Position numbers and translations under genes: made by a program. The notes below the pieces were generated by a model. It made no database searches. It was not told where the DNA came from and was given only the letters and a program-made list of their open reading frames with translations. DNA of 33,254 nt from Nocardiopsis listeri (lineage in GTDB: Bacteria > Actinomycetota > Actinomycetes > Streptosporangiales > Streptosporangiaceae), in NCBI RefSeq assembly GCF_020741345.1, contig NZ_DYZD01000356.1, positions 1 to 33,254 on the forward strand. The letters are read 5' to 3'. Below are positions 1 through 7,110 of this stretch, in pieces. The stretch's first letter is position 1. Each line of letters starts with the position of its first letter.

Positions 1-1127
1 CGGGCCAGCGCCTCGGTGAGGTCGACCTCGGAGGTGACCACGTCCACGCCCGCCTCGCGCGCCCGCTCCTCGGTCAGGCCCACGGCGGCGATCTCGGGCG
101 TGGAGAAGACCACGCGGGGCACGGCCGTGTAGTCGGCGGTGCGCGGGGAGCCCAGGACACCATCGGCCGCGATCCGCCCCTGGTACTTGGCCACGTGGGT
201 GAACATCGAGCGCGCGTTGACGTCGCCCACCGCCCACAGCCCGGGGGCCACCCGGCAGTGCTCGTCGATGGGCAGCGCCGAACCGTCCAGTTCCACGCCC
301 AGTTCGGCCAGGCCGAGCTCGTCACCTCGGGGTCGCCGCCCGGTGGCCAGGACCACCACGTCGGTGCGCACCTTCGAACCATCGGAGAGGGTGGCCAGGA
401 CACCGTCGCCCTCGCGCCGCACGGACTCGACCTGGCTGTCGGTGCGCACGTCCACCCCGTCGGCCTCGAAGCGTTCGGTGATGAGGGCGCACAGCCGCGG
501 GTCCTCTCGGTCCAACAGTCGCGGTCCGCGCTGGACGATCGTCACCCGGGTGCCCATCCCGGCCAGGAAGCCGCCCAGTTCGACACCGACGGCGCTGCCA
601 CCGATGACCAGGGCGCGGGGCGGGATCTCGGTGAGGTTGGTGGCCTCGCGGTTGGTCCACACCAGCTCGGGGCCCAGGTCGTCCAGACCGTCCACGGGCG
701 GGCGCACCGCGCTGGAACCGGTGGCCACCACCACGTGGTCGGCGGTCACTTCGGTCTCGCCCACCGCCACCCGCCAGGGGTCGCGGCCCACCACCCTGGC
801 GGCGCCGCGCAGGACCCGGGCACCGCGTTCGCGGTAGCCCTCGACCTGCTTGGAGTCGTCCAGGTGCCGGATCATCTGGTCACGGTGGTCGCGCAGGGCC
901 GGCCAGTCCAGGTCGGGACCGGTGACCCCGGCCGCCTCGACGGCCTCCCGGTGCACCTCCGTGGCGCGCAGCAGCACCTTGGTGGGGATGCACGCCCAGT
1001 AGCCGCACTCGCCGCCGATGAGTTCGCGCTCGACCACCCCCACTCGGCGTCCCTCGGTGAGCAGCCGGTCGGCCACCACCTCTCCCCCCGGTCCCATACC
1101 GATGACGATCGCGTCCAGGTGTTCCAT
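1..1127 (-). CDS. FAD-dependent pyridine nucleotide-disulfide oxidoreductase (3' end cut by window edge)
   Basis: This is a class I flavoprotein disulfide reductase of the dihydrolipoamide dehydrogenase/mercuric reductase/mycothione reductase superfamily; it transfers electrons between NAD(P)H, FAD and a redox disulfide in the cytoplasm. The N-terminus carries the FAD dinucleotide-binding loop GMGPGGE (residues 10-16). The redox pair is C41/C46 in GGECGYWACIPTK, the CxxxxC spacing of this family but with Gly-Tyr-Trp-Ala between the cysteines rather than the usual LNxG. A second Rossmann motif (VIGGSAVGVELGG) binds the nicotinamide nucleotide, followed by an ATGRRP stretch and the FAD-contacting GD segment (WAVGDVNA). 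About 375 codons are visible; the dimerisation domain runs off the left edge. The start is ATG at 1127, preceded by GGGAAAGAG. The substrate cannot be named from sequence; a lipoamide or low-molecular-weight disulfide is plausible. Confidence 0.88.
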   Translation of the reverse strand, partial: MEHLDAIVIGMGPGGEVVADRLLTEGRRVGVVERELIGGECGYWACIPTKVLLRATEVHREAVEAAGVTGPDLDWPALRDHRDQMIRHLDDSKQVEGYRERGARVLRGAARVVGRDPWRVAVGETEVTADHVVVATGSSAVRPPVDGLDDLGPELVWTNREATNLTEIPPRALVIGGSAVGVELGGFLAGMGTRVTIVQRGPRLLDREDPRLCALITERFEADGVDVRTDSQVESVRREGDGVLATLSDGSKVRTDVVVLATGRRPRGDELGLAELGVELDGSALPIDEHCRVAPGLWAVGDVNARSMFTHVAKYQGRIAADGVLGSPRTADYTAVPRVVFSTPEIAAVGLTEERAREAGVDVVTSEVDLTEALA

Positions 1128-1233
1128 GATCTCTTTCCCGCCCTCGGATCGGTGATCTCACCCGATGCTCCCCCCGAGCCCGGCCCAGGGGAAGACCGAC
1201 ACGCGACCCGCCGCCCCCGCGCGGGCGCAACCG

Positions 1234-2088
1234 TCAGGGGCGACGGATCGTGCGGGCGCTGTGCACGGACCAGCGGCCGTCCACACGGGTGAGTCGGATC
1301 GGGTGGTCGAAACAGGCGCCGACCTCTTCGGAGGTCAGGACCCGCTCGACCGGGCCCGCGGCCCGACGGGTCCCCTCCCTCAGCAACAGCGCGTGCGTGG
1401 TTCCGGGCGGCAGCTCCTCCAGGTGGTGGGTGACCAGGACCGTGGCCAGCTCGGGACAGGTGTACTGGAGGGTGTCGATCCGTTCGATGAGCTGTTCGCG
1501 CCCGGCCACGTCCAGACCGGTGGCGGGTTCGTCGAGCAGCAGCAGACGAGGATCGGGCATCAGGGCGCGGGCGATGAGCGCGCGCCCCCGCTCCCCCTGG
1601 GACAGGGTGGCCCAGCGGGCGTCGCCGCGGTGGGCGAGCCCGAGCAGGTCGACCAGGTGTTCGGCCCGGTCGGCCTCTTCGGCGCCGGGAGTCCATCGGG
1701 GCGGCCACGCGGTGGTGTTGGACAGGCCCGTCAGCACGACCTCGCGCAGCGACAGCGGCCCGTCGGGGGTGTGCCTCGGGTTCACGTGGCCGATGTGGGA
1801 GCGCAGTTCGCGCAGATCGACCCGGCCCAGACGGTGGCCGAGCACCTCCACGCTGCCGCGGGTGGGGTGTGAGATCGCTCCCAGCAGACCGAGCAGGGTG
1901 CTCTTACCGGCGCCGTTGGCGCCCAACAGCGCCCAGTGCTCTCCGGACCGGACGGTCAGGGAGATCCCGCGCAGAATCGGGTTCCCGCCGCGTACGAAGT
2001 CCACGTCGACGGCGCGTACGACCGGCGGCGCGTGTTCGTCGGAGGTGTCTTCGTGGCGGGTGAGGAGCGATGGTTCGGTCGGCGACAT
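1234..2088 (-). CDS. ABC transporter ATP-binding protein (orphan, YlmA-like)
   Basis: A 284-residue single nucleotide-binding domain. Visible motifs are Walker A GANGAGKS (about residues 56-63), the signature LSQGERGR (162-169), Walker B with D-loop LLLLDEPATGLD (182-193) and the switch histidine in VTHH (about 219-221). No permease gene lies next to it, so the transported substrate is unknown; the family resembles stand-alone YlmA/ModF-like ATPases. I chose ATG 2088 over an in-frame ATG-less extension to 2139 because homology starts after residue 20 and AAGGTG lies 7 bases upstream. TAAGGT (2101-2096 on the minus strand) sits exactly 7 nt before the ATG and fits a TANNNT -10 box, so the mRNA may instead be leaderless. 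The 106-bp gap to the downstream oxidoreductase holds a weak GC hairpin near 1212-1227 and nothing else recognisable. Confidence 0.9.
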   Translation of the reverse strand: MSPTEPSLLTRHEDTSDEHAPPVVRAVDVDFVRGGNPILRGISLTVRSGEHWALLGANGAGKSTLLGLLGAISHPTRGSVEVLGHRLGRVDLRELRSHIGHVNPRHTPDGPLSLREVVLTGLSNTTAWPPRWTPGAEEADRAEHLVDLLGLAHRGDARWATLSQGERGRALIARALMPDPRLLLLDEPATGLDVAGREQLIERIDTLQYTCPELATVLVTHHLEELPPGTTHALLLREGTRRAAGPVERVLTSEEVGACFDHPIRLTRVDGRWSVHSARTIRRP

Positions 2089-2184
2089 GTGCCGCACCTT
2101 AGAGCACCGCGGCTTAGGCTGGTGAACCGCGGTCGGCAATTCGGTTCGTATCCGGAAGGGAACCGCCTCTCACGGCGCACGCTC

Positions 2185-2817
2185 ATGTCCTCGTTCGATG
2201 TTCTGCTCGTCCTCGACCTCCTCGGGGTCTTCGCGTTCGCCCTCGACGGCGCCCTGACGGCGATCCGTACCGCCCGGGTGGACATCGTGGGGGTGATGGC
2301 CCTGGGGGTGGTGACCGCCATCGGCGGCGGCATCATCCGCGACGTCCTGCTGGGCGACACCCCCGCGACCTTCCAGGACTGGCGTTATCTGGTGGTCGCG
2401 CTGACGGGGGCGACGTTGGCGTTCTTCCTCAACCGTCAGCTCACCCACCTGAGCAAACCCATCCTTTTGTTCGACGCGGCGGGGCTGAGTCTGTTCGCGG
2501 TGATCGGATCGACCAAGGCCCTGGAGTACGGGTTCGGGCCGATGCAGGCGGTGATCCTGGGCGTGATCACCGGGGTGGGCGGGGGCACCCTGCGCGACGT
2601 GATGCTCAACCGGGTGCCGACGGTGCTCAGCGCCAACTCGCGCCTGTACGCGATCCCGGCGATGCTCGGCGCGGGGATCGTGGTCGCCGGGATCCTGTCG
2701 GGGTTCGCACCCTGGTGGGTGGCCATGGTGGGCGCCCTGGTGTGCTTCGGTATGCGGATGATGTCGCTGCGCTACCGCTGGAACGCGCCCAGACCGCCCG
2801 GTTCCCCACCCCTGTAG
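2185..2817 (+). CDS. TRIC-family (UPF0126) membrane protein
   Basis: A 210-residue integral membrane protein of the TRIC cation channel family (formerly UPF0126, YicG-like). The family's internal duplication is clear: the first half contains GGGIIRDVLLGDTP and the second half GGGTLRDVMLNRVP, each following a hydrophobic helix, for about seven predicted membrane segments in total. Prokaryotic TRIC proteins are trimeric monovalent cation channels; the role here is inferred from family only. The open frame extends upstream to 1936, across the neighbouring ATPase gene, but homology begins at MSSFDVLL, so ATG 2185 was chosen although no good Shine-Dalgarno sequence precedes it. It is divergent from the ABC ATPase and convergent with the VOC gene, whose stop lies 5 bp away inside a shared hairpin. 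Confidence 0.88.
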   Translation: MSSFDVLLVLDLLGVFAFALDGALTAIRTARVDIVGVMALGVVTAIGGGIIRDVLLGDTPATFQDWRYLVVALTGATLAFFLNRQLTHLSKPILLFDAAGLSLFAVIGSTKALEYGFGPMQAVILGVITGVGGGTLRDVMLNRVPTVLSANSRLYAIPAMLGAGIVVAGILSGFAPWWVAMVGALVCFGMRMMSLRYRWNAPRPPGSPPL

Positions 2818-2828
2818 CCGCTCAGGGG
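2809..2828. terminator. Bidirectional hairpin spanning two convergent stop codons
   Basis: CCCCTG (2809-2814) and CAGGGG (2823-2828) form a perfect 6-bp stem with an 8-nt loop. The TAG of the TRIC gene and the TGA of the VOC gene both fall within it. There is no T-tract, so termination may be weak or Rho-assisted. Confidence 0.4.
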
Positions 2829-3241
2829 CCCGTGGGCTCGACGATGATCTGCCAGAGGTGGCCGTCCAGGTCGGCGCAGACCGCCGAATGCCCCCACGGG
2901 TGGTCTTGGGGCGGGGTGATGACCTCGCCCCCGGCCCGGGTGACCCGGTCCATGACCTGTGCGACCTGGTCCTCGGTGGGGACCGCCATGCTCAGCAGAC
3001 ACTCGCTGGTCCCGGGTCGGGCGATCTCGCGGTCTCCCCCGACGACCCAGCCGAACCCTCCGGTGGGGACCAGCATCAGCAGGGCCTGGTCGTTGAGTCG
3101 CAACTGCAGGGGCTCGGGCACGCCGTCCTCGGCGGGTTCACCGAGGAGTTCGAAACCGAAGGCGTCACGGTAGAAGACCATCGCGCTCATCCGGTCGGCG
3201 ATGGGAAGGCTGAGGACGAGCAGGCCCGCGGGTGTGGTCAT
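2822..3241 (-). CDS. VOC (glyoxalase/bleomycin-resistance fold) family protein
   Basis: A 139-residue small protein of the vicinal oxygen chelate superfamily. The paired beta-alpha-beta-beta-beta layout is visible: an opening strand LLVLSLPIAD, a helix FYRDAFGFELLG, and in the second module PPQDHPWGHSAVCADLDGHLWQIIVEP, which is the usual C-terminal signature (FxDPDGNxW-like, here ADLDGHLWQI). Members are metal-dependent lyases, dioxygenases or antibiotic-binding proteins, and the sequence alone does not say which. ATG 3241 is preceded by AGGAG at 6 bases, which decides the start over an upstream in-frame codon at 3307. It lies 62 bp downstream of the LysR gene on the same strand and may be cotranscribed with it. 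Confidence 0.85.
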   Translation of the reverse strand: MTTPAGLLVLSLPIADRMSAMVFYRDAFGFELLGEPAEDGVPEPLQLRLNDQALLMLVPTGGFGWVVGGDREIARPGTSECLLSMAVPTEDQVAQVMDRVTRAGGEVITPPQDHPWGHSAVCADLDGHLWQIIVEPTGP

Positions 3242-3273
3242 GATGGCTCCTGGTGTTCGGGGCTTCCATGGTC

Positions 3274-3285
3274 GTCGGTACCGAC
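3274..3285. promoter_or_regulatory. 12-bp perfect palindrome upstream of the VOC gene
   Basis: GTCGGTACCGAC is a perfect inverted repeat located 33-44 bp before the VOC start codon and downstream of the LysR stop. It could be an operator or an RNA stem. Chance occurrence in GC-rich DNA is possible. Confidence 0.25.
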
Positions 3286-3303
3286 CCCCGCACGGCGTGG
3301 AAC

Positions 3304-4245
3304 TCATCGCGTGTCGAGGTCTGTTTCGTGTGCGGGTCCTCGGGCGGGCAATGTGCGGGCGGCGATGCGGCGCAGGGTGGCGAGCATGGCCGGGACCGGT
3401 TCGGGCGGCCGACGGCGGTGCACGGTGTAGATCTCGCGGGCCAGGGCGACACCGCGCAGGGGGCGGCTCACCCGACCGCCGCCGCGGGCGGCGCCGAGGA
3501 TGCTCCTGGGGATGAGCGCGATACCCACACCGGCCTCGATCAGGGCCAGGGCCACCTCATAGTCACGGGTCTCGTAGGCCACGGTGAGGTGGACCCCGGC
3601 GGCGGCCGCGGCGATGTCCAGGCTGACCCGGTTGTGGATGCCCGGGGCACCGCAGATCCACTCCTCCTCGGCCAGTTCGGACAGGCTCATCTCGGTGTCG
3701 GTCACGGGGTGTCCGACGGGGGCCACCACCATGAGCGGGTCCACCAGGAGGCGTTCGCGTTGCAGACCACCGGCACGGGGCAGCGGCACCCCGGGATAGC
3801 GGTGGGTGATGAGCAGGTCCAGGTCCCCGGAGGCGACCAGGTCGTGGCCGCCGGGCGGTTCGATGTCGGACAGCGACAGACGCACGTGGGGGTGCTCGTG
3901 GCCGAACACCGCCAATGTCTGGGGCAACAGGACCTTGCCGGCGCTGGCGAAGGCTCCGAGGGACAGCCGGTCGGGGCGCTGCCCGGCGACCTCGCGCACG
4001 GCCGCCTCGGCGTCGCGCAACTCCCCCAGGACGCGTTCGCCGTGTTCGAGCAGGACCAGGCCCGCGTGGGTGAGGGTGACGCCGGTGCGGCCGCGTTCGA
4101 CCAGGCGGCAGCCGAGTTCGCGTTCGAGTTTGGTGAGCTGCTGGGACAGGGCGGGCGGGGTGAAGGAGAGCCGTTGGGCGGCGGCCGTGATCGATCCGGC
4201 GTGCGCGATCTCCACCAGGATCCGCACCCGGTTGGCGTCCAACAT
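3304..4245 (-). CDS. LysR-family transcriptional regulator
   Basis: A 313-residue LysR-type regulator. The N-terminal winged helix-turn-helix is intact (about residues 2-60: ILVEIAHAGSITAAAQRLSFTPPALSQQLTKLERELGCRLVERG), followed by a type 2 periplasmic-binding-like effector domain (about 90-295). ATG 4245 was chosen because GAGGAGGGG lies just upstream; a longer frame to 4281 adds 12 non-conserved residues. It is transcribed divergently from the serine/threonine dehydratase gene across a 103-bp AT-richer region with small inverted repeats, the classic LysR arrangement, so control of the dehydratase and of itself is likely. The effector is unknown; an amino acid or hydroxy-amino acid is a reasonable guess. 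Confidence 0.92.
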   Translation of the reverse strand: MLDANRVRILVEIAHAGSITAAAQRLSFTPPALSQQLTKLERELGCRLVERGRTGVTLTHAGLVLLEHGERVLGELRDAEAAVREVAGQRPDRLSLGAFASAGKVLLPQTLAVFGHEHPHVRLSLSDIEPPGGHDLVASGDLDLLITHRYPGVPLPRAGGLQRERLLVDPLMVVAPVGHPVTDTEMSLSELAEEEWICGAPGIHNRVSLDIAAAAAGVHLTVAYETRDYEVALALIEAGVGIALIPRSILGAARGGGRVSRPLRGVALAREIYTVHRRRPPEPVPAMLATLRRIAARTLPARGPAHETDLDTR

Positions 4246-4277
4246 CCGCCCCTCCTCACACTCACACAAAAGCTGAT

Positions 4278-4321
4278 ACAAAGTTGTGCTTAATGATCTT
4301 TAGCAGACCCAACTTCAAGTT
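4278..4321. promoter_or_regulatory. Candidate LysR operator/promoter region with two inverted repeats
   Basis: The 4246-4348 divergent region is markedly more A/T-rich than its surroundings. It contains ACAA-AG-TTGT (4278-4287) and the perfect 11-mer AACTT-C-AAGTT (4311-4321), 23 bp apart. Two dyads between a LysR gene and its divergent neighbour fit the usual recognition-site and activation-site arrangement. No functional proof is available from sequence. Confidence 0.45.
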
Positions 4322-4348
4322 AACCGCCGGTAGCGACAGAGTGGGAAC

Positions 4349-5272
4349 ATGAGCACCATGACCGCGCCCGCAGTACCCACGGCCACCGACGTCCGTGCCG
4401 CCGCCGAACGCATCGCCCCGCACGCCCGTCACACCCCGGTGATGCGCACCGAACTGGACGGACGGCCCCTCACCCTGAAGCTGGAGCACCTCCAACGCAC
4501 CGGGGCCTTCAAGCTCCGCGGGGCGCTCAACGCGCTCATGGGCGGCGAACCCACCGACCGGGTCATCACCGCCTCGGGCGGCAACCACGGCCTGGGCGTG
4601 GCCACCGCCGCGAGCATCCTGGGCGTGCGGGCCACGGTGTACGTACCCGAGACGGTGCCCGAGGCCAAGGCGGCACCGTTGGAGGCCACCGGTGCCGAGA
4701 TCGTCCGGGTCGGCGAGCACTACGCGGTGGCCGCCGAGGCCGCCCGCGAGCAGGCCGACTCCGAGGGGGTGCGCTACCTGCACGCCTTCGACGACGCCCT
4801 GGTGGTGGCCGGGCAGGGCACCGTCGGTCTGGAGGTGGCCACCGACGTGCCCGACTGCGACTCGATCGTGGTGGCCGTGGGCGGCGGCGGACTGGCCGCG
4901 GGGGTGCGTCTGGGCGCGGGCGACCGTCGTGTGGTGGGTGTGGAGCCGCAGGGTTGTCAGAGCATGCACGCGGCGTTGGCCGCCGGGGAACCGGTGAGCA
5001 CCCCGGTGGAGTCGGTGGCCTCCTCGGCCCTGGGCGCCTCCACCCTGGGTCGGGTGCCCTTCGAGGTGCTGCGCGCCAACCCCATCACCCCGGTCCTGGT
5101 CTCCGACGCCGAGATCATCAGCGCGCAGACCCGCCTTTGGCAGGAGTTCCGCATCGCCACCGAACCCGCCGCCGCGGTGCCCTTCGCCGCCTGGCTCGCC
5201 GGACGGATCCCGGGCGAGAACCCGTGTCTGGTGGTGTGCGGGGCCAACGCCGACTGGCGACTCAACGACTGA
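4349..5272 (+). CDS. PLP-dependent serine/threonine dehydratase
   Basis: A 307-residue fold-type II PLP enzyme of the IlvA/TdcB group. It should convert threonine to 2-oxobutyrate and/or serine to pyruvate plus ammonia in the cytosol. The Schiff-base lysine is K55 in GAFKLRGALNAL, the substrate-binding loop is SGGNHG (76-81), and the phosphate-binding glycine loop is GGGGLAAG (178-185). A C-terminal CGAN occupies the position that usually contacts the pyridine nitrogen. There is no ACT regulatory domain, so it resembles catabolic or short-type dehydratases rather than the feedback-inhibited biosynthetic IlvA. ATG 4349 has a poor ribosome-binding site (GTGGGAAC); a second ATG lies three codons in. 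Its divergent LysR partner suggests substrate-induced expression. Confidence 0.88.
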   Translation: MSTMTAPAVPTATDVRAAAERIAPHARHTPVMRTELDGRPLTLKLEHLQRTGAFKLRGALNALMGGEPTDRVITASGGNHGLGVATAASILGVRATVYVPETVPEAKAAPLEATGAEIVRVGEHYAVAAEAAREQADSEGVRYLHAFDDALVVAGQGTVGLEVATDVPDCDSIVVAVGGGGLAAGVRLGAGDRRVVGVEPQGCQSMHAALAAGEPVSTPVESVASSALGASTLGRVPFEVLRANPITPVLVSDAEIISAQTRLWQEFRIATEPAAAVPFAAWLAGRIPGENPCLVVCGANADWRLND

Positions 5273-5407
5273 GCACCGCACCGACCGGTGGGTGACCTGG
5301 AACACTTTTCGGGGCGCCCGCGTTTCATTACCCATCGGTCACCCGTACATTGGGTTCGGCCGTCCCCTCGTTCACGGCATCCGACCCCATGGCTAGGGAG
5401 AACACAC

Positions 5408-6079
5408 GTGCTCTACGGTGCGTTGCGGCAGACCGCGGCGGTCCTCGCCCGGACCCTGTGCCGCCCGACCATCGAGGGCCGTGACAACGTCCCCGCCACC
5501 GGGCCGGTGATCCTGGCCGGCAACCACCTGTCGTTCGTGGACAGCGTCGTCATACCGTTGTCGGTCACCCACCGCCGGGTCCGGTTCCTGGCCAAGTCGG
5601 ACTACTTCGAGACCCCCGGGGTCAAGGGCAGCCTCACCAAGACGATGTTCGGCGCGCTGGGCGCCATGCCGGTCCGCCGAGGCAACGCCCGCGACGCCAT
5701 GATGTCGCTGGAGATGATGTTGGACCGGCTCAACGACGGGGAGGCCTGCGTGGTCTACCCCGAGGGCACCCGCTCACGGGACGGACGCCTGTACCGGGGG
5801 CGCACCGGGGTGGCGCACCTGGCGTTGGAGTCCAAGGCCTTGGTCGTGCCGGTCGGGCTGAGCGGAACCCAACAGGTGCAGCCGATCGGCGCGAACATGC
5901 CGCGTCCGCGTCGGTTCACCGTGCGCTTCGGCGAGCCGCTGGACTTCTCCACCGGGTTCGACCACCTGGCCCCGGGCAAGGCCCGTCGGGTCATCACCGA
6001 CCGGATCATGGACTCCATCGGCGACCTCACCGGCCAGGAGCGCGCCGGCACCTACAACGAGCAGAGCGCCGGCGACTAG
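5408..6079 (+). CDS. 1-acyl-sn-glycerol-3-phosphate acyltransferase family protein (PlsC-like)
   Basis: A 223-residue PlsC-family acyltransferase, expected at the inner face of the membrane, transferring an acyl chain to lysophosphatidic acid or a related acceptor. The catalytic HX4D motif is NHLSFVD (about residues 39-45) and the acceptor-binding motif is PEGTRSRDG (118-126), with GALGAMPVRRG between them. GTG 5408 was chosen because AGGGAG lies 8 bases upstream and homology starts there; the in-frame ATG at 5288 would add 40 non-conserved residues. The 135-bp upstream region has an inverted repeat GGGTGACC/GGTCACCC (5290-5297 and 5337-5344) of unknown meaning. It is convergent with the kinase/GH89 operon. 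Confidence 0.9.
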   Translation: MLYGALRQTAAVLARTLCRPTIEGRDNVPATGPVILAGNHLSFVDSVVIPLSVTHRRVRFLAKSDYFETPGVKGSLTKTMFGALGAMPVRRGNARDAMMSLEMMLDRLNDGEACVVYPEGTRSRDGRLYRGRTGVAHLALESKALVVPVGLSGTQQVQPIGANMPRPRRFTVRFGEPLDFSTGFDHLAPGKARRVITDRIMDSIGDLTGQERAGTYNEQSAGD

Positions 6080-6099
6080 GCAGTGTTCTTGAGAGCCTC

Positions 6100-6132
6100 C
6101 GCCGGCGCTTCGGCGTGTTCGGGCGCCCGAAC
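6100..6132. terminator. Convergent-gene hairpin region
   Basis: Two adjacent dyads lie between the convergent acyltransferase and GlcNAc-kinase genes: CGCCG/CGGCG with a 6-nt loop (6100-6115) and the perfect 16-bp palindrome GTTCGGGC/GCCCGAAC (6117-6132). Neither is followed by a T-tract. A bidirectional terminator is the simplest reading. Confidence 0.4.
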
Positions 6133-6162
6133 GGGTGACCCCCCGTGGTTCACAAAACAGAA

Positions 6163-7110
6163 CTAGGCGCCCACCGGTCGATCGAAGACGTACAGGTGGG
6201 GCGGGTGCGGTCTCGGCGGAGTGAGCGCCAGGGTGAGCGCGCCCTCGACCGACCCGCCCTGCGGGGGCACGAGTTCGGTCTCGGGCATGTGACGCAGCAC
6301 CTCGGCGCGCAACGGCCCCAGCACGGTCTCGCCCACCGAGAAGAGCCCGCCTCCCCAGGACAGTCGCCGGTCCAACCCGGGCGCGGTCGCCGCCACGGCG
6401 GCCCGGCCCAGGTGTGTGCCCGCCTCCTGCCAGATCCGTCGGGCCACGACGTCCCCGCCGCGGGCGGCGGCGGCCACGTCGGGGGCGAAGGACGCCAGAG
6501 CGGTGGCGGCGTCCGCGGCCGAGGCCGCGTAGACCCGGCGTTCCAACGCGCTCACGCTTCCAAAGCGCGCGGCGAGGTGGTCCCACAGCGTCGACGAACC
6601 ACCGTGTCGGCCGTCATGGGCGCGCAGCGCGGCCTGGAGCCCCTCACGGCCCACCCAGGCTCCCCCGCCATGGTCGCCGAGCAGGATTCCCCACCCGTCG
6701 GTGCGGCTCCAGGTGCGTTCCAGGTCGGTGCCGAGCGCGACCGCCCCGGTGCCGGCCGCGACCACCACTCCGGGCCGACCGCCCAGGGCTCCGACGTGGG
6801 TGGTCACCGAGTCCCCGGCCAGCACCACCACGCCCACGGGTACGCGCTCTCGCAGACCTCGGACCAGCCCACCGGGGTCGGGCACCAGGTCGGGCAGGCC
6901 GGTCATGCCGATGGCCACGCGGTCGAACACCGGGGCGGCCCGGAGCAGGAGCGCGGACAGTCGGGCGGCCAGCACCGCCAGATCCAGCCCTCGGTCACCG
7001 CGGGGCGCCGGGACGTCCTCACCGGAGCGGGTCGTGCGGCCGGCGTCGTGGACGAGCACGCGGATCCCTCCGCCGCCCACGTCGATCCCGGCGCAGCTCA
7101 CGCGGCTCAT
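6163..7110 (-). CDS. BadF/BadG/BcrA/BcrD-type N-acetylglucosamine kinase
   Basis: A 315-residue actin-fold (ASKHA) sugar kinase of the BadF/BadG family that includes eukaryotic NAGK. It probably phosphorylates GlcNAc to GlcNAc-6-phosphate with ATP in the cytoplasm. The phosphate-1 loop is GIDVGGGGIRV (about residues 8-18), the adenosine-side motif is VVAAGTGAVALG, and the family stretch GDHGGGAWVGREGL follows a GWGILL segment. The start codon ATG (7110-7108) overlaps the TGA of the upstream GH89 gene by 4 bp (ATGA), so the two are translationally coupled. That pairing is the main reason for preferring GlcNAc over other sugars, since GH89 releases GlcNAc. Confidence 0.85.
   Translation of the reverse strand: MSRVSCAGIDVGGGGIRVLVHDAGRTTRSGEDVPAPRGDRGLDLAVLAARLSALLLRAAPVFDRVAIGMTGLPDLVPDPGGLVRGLRERVPVGVVVLAGDSVTTHVGALGGRPGVVVAAGTGAVALGTDLERTWSRTDGWGILLGDHGGGAWVGREGLQAALRAHDGRHGGSSTLWDHLAARFGSVSALERRVYAASAADAATALASFAPDVAAAARGGDVVARRIWQEAGTHLGRAAVAATAPGLDRRLSWGGGLFSVGETVLGPLRAEVLRHMPETELVPPQGGSVEGALTLALTPPRPHPPHLYVFDRPVGA

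Noticed and set aside
1207..1228. GC-rich hairpin between the orphan ABC ATPase and flavoprotein genes
   Set aside because: The stem is only 5 bp with alternative pairings and no T-tract; too weak for a terminator call.
195..1292. A 365-codon plus-strand open frame at the left edge
   Set aside because: It is composed of low-complexity Gly/His/Gln/Val residues and lies antisense to the clear flavoprotein gene.
5290..5344. Inverted repeat GGGTGACC/GGTCACCC upstream of the acyltransferase gene
   Set aside because: The arms are short and 39 bp apart, which is common by chance in this DNA; I do not call it an operator.
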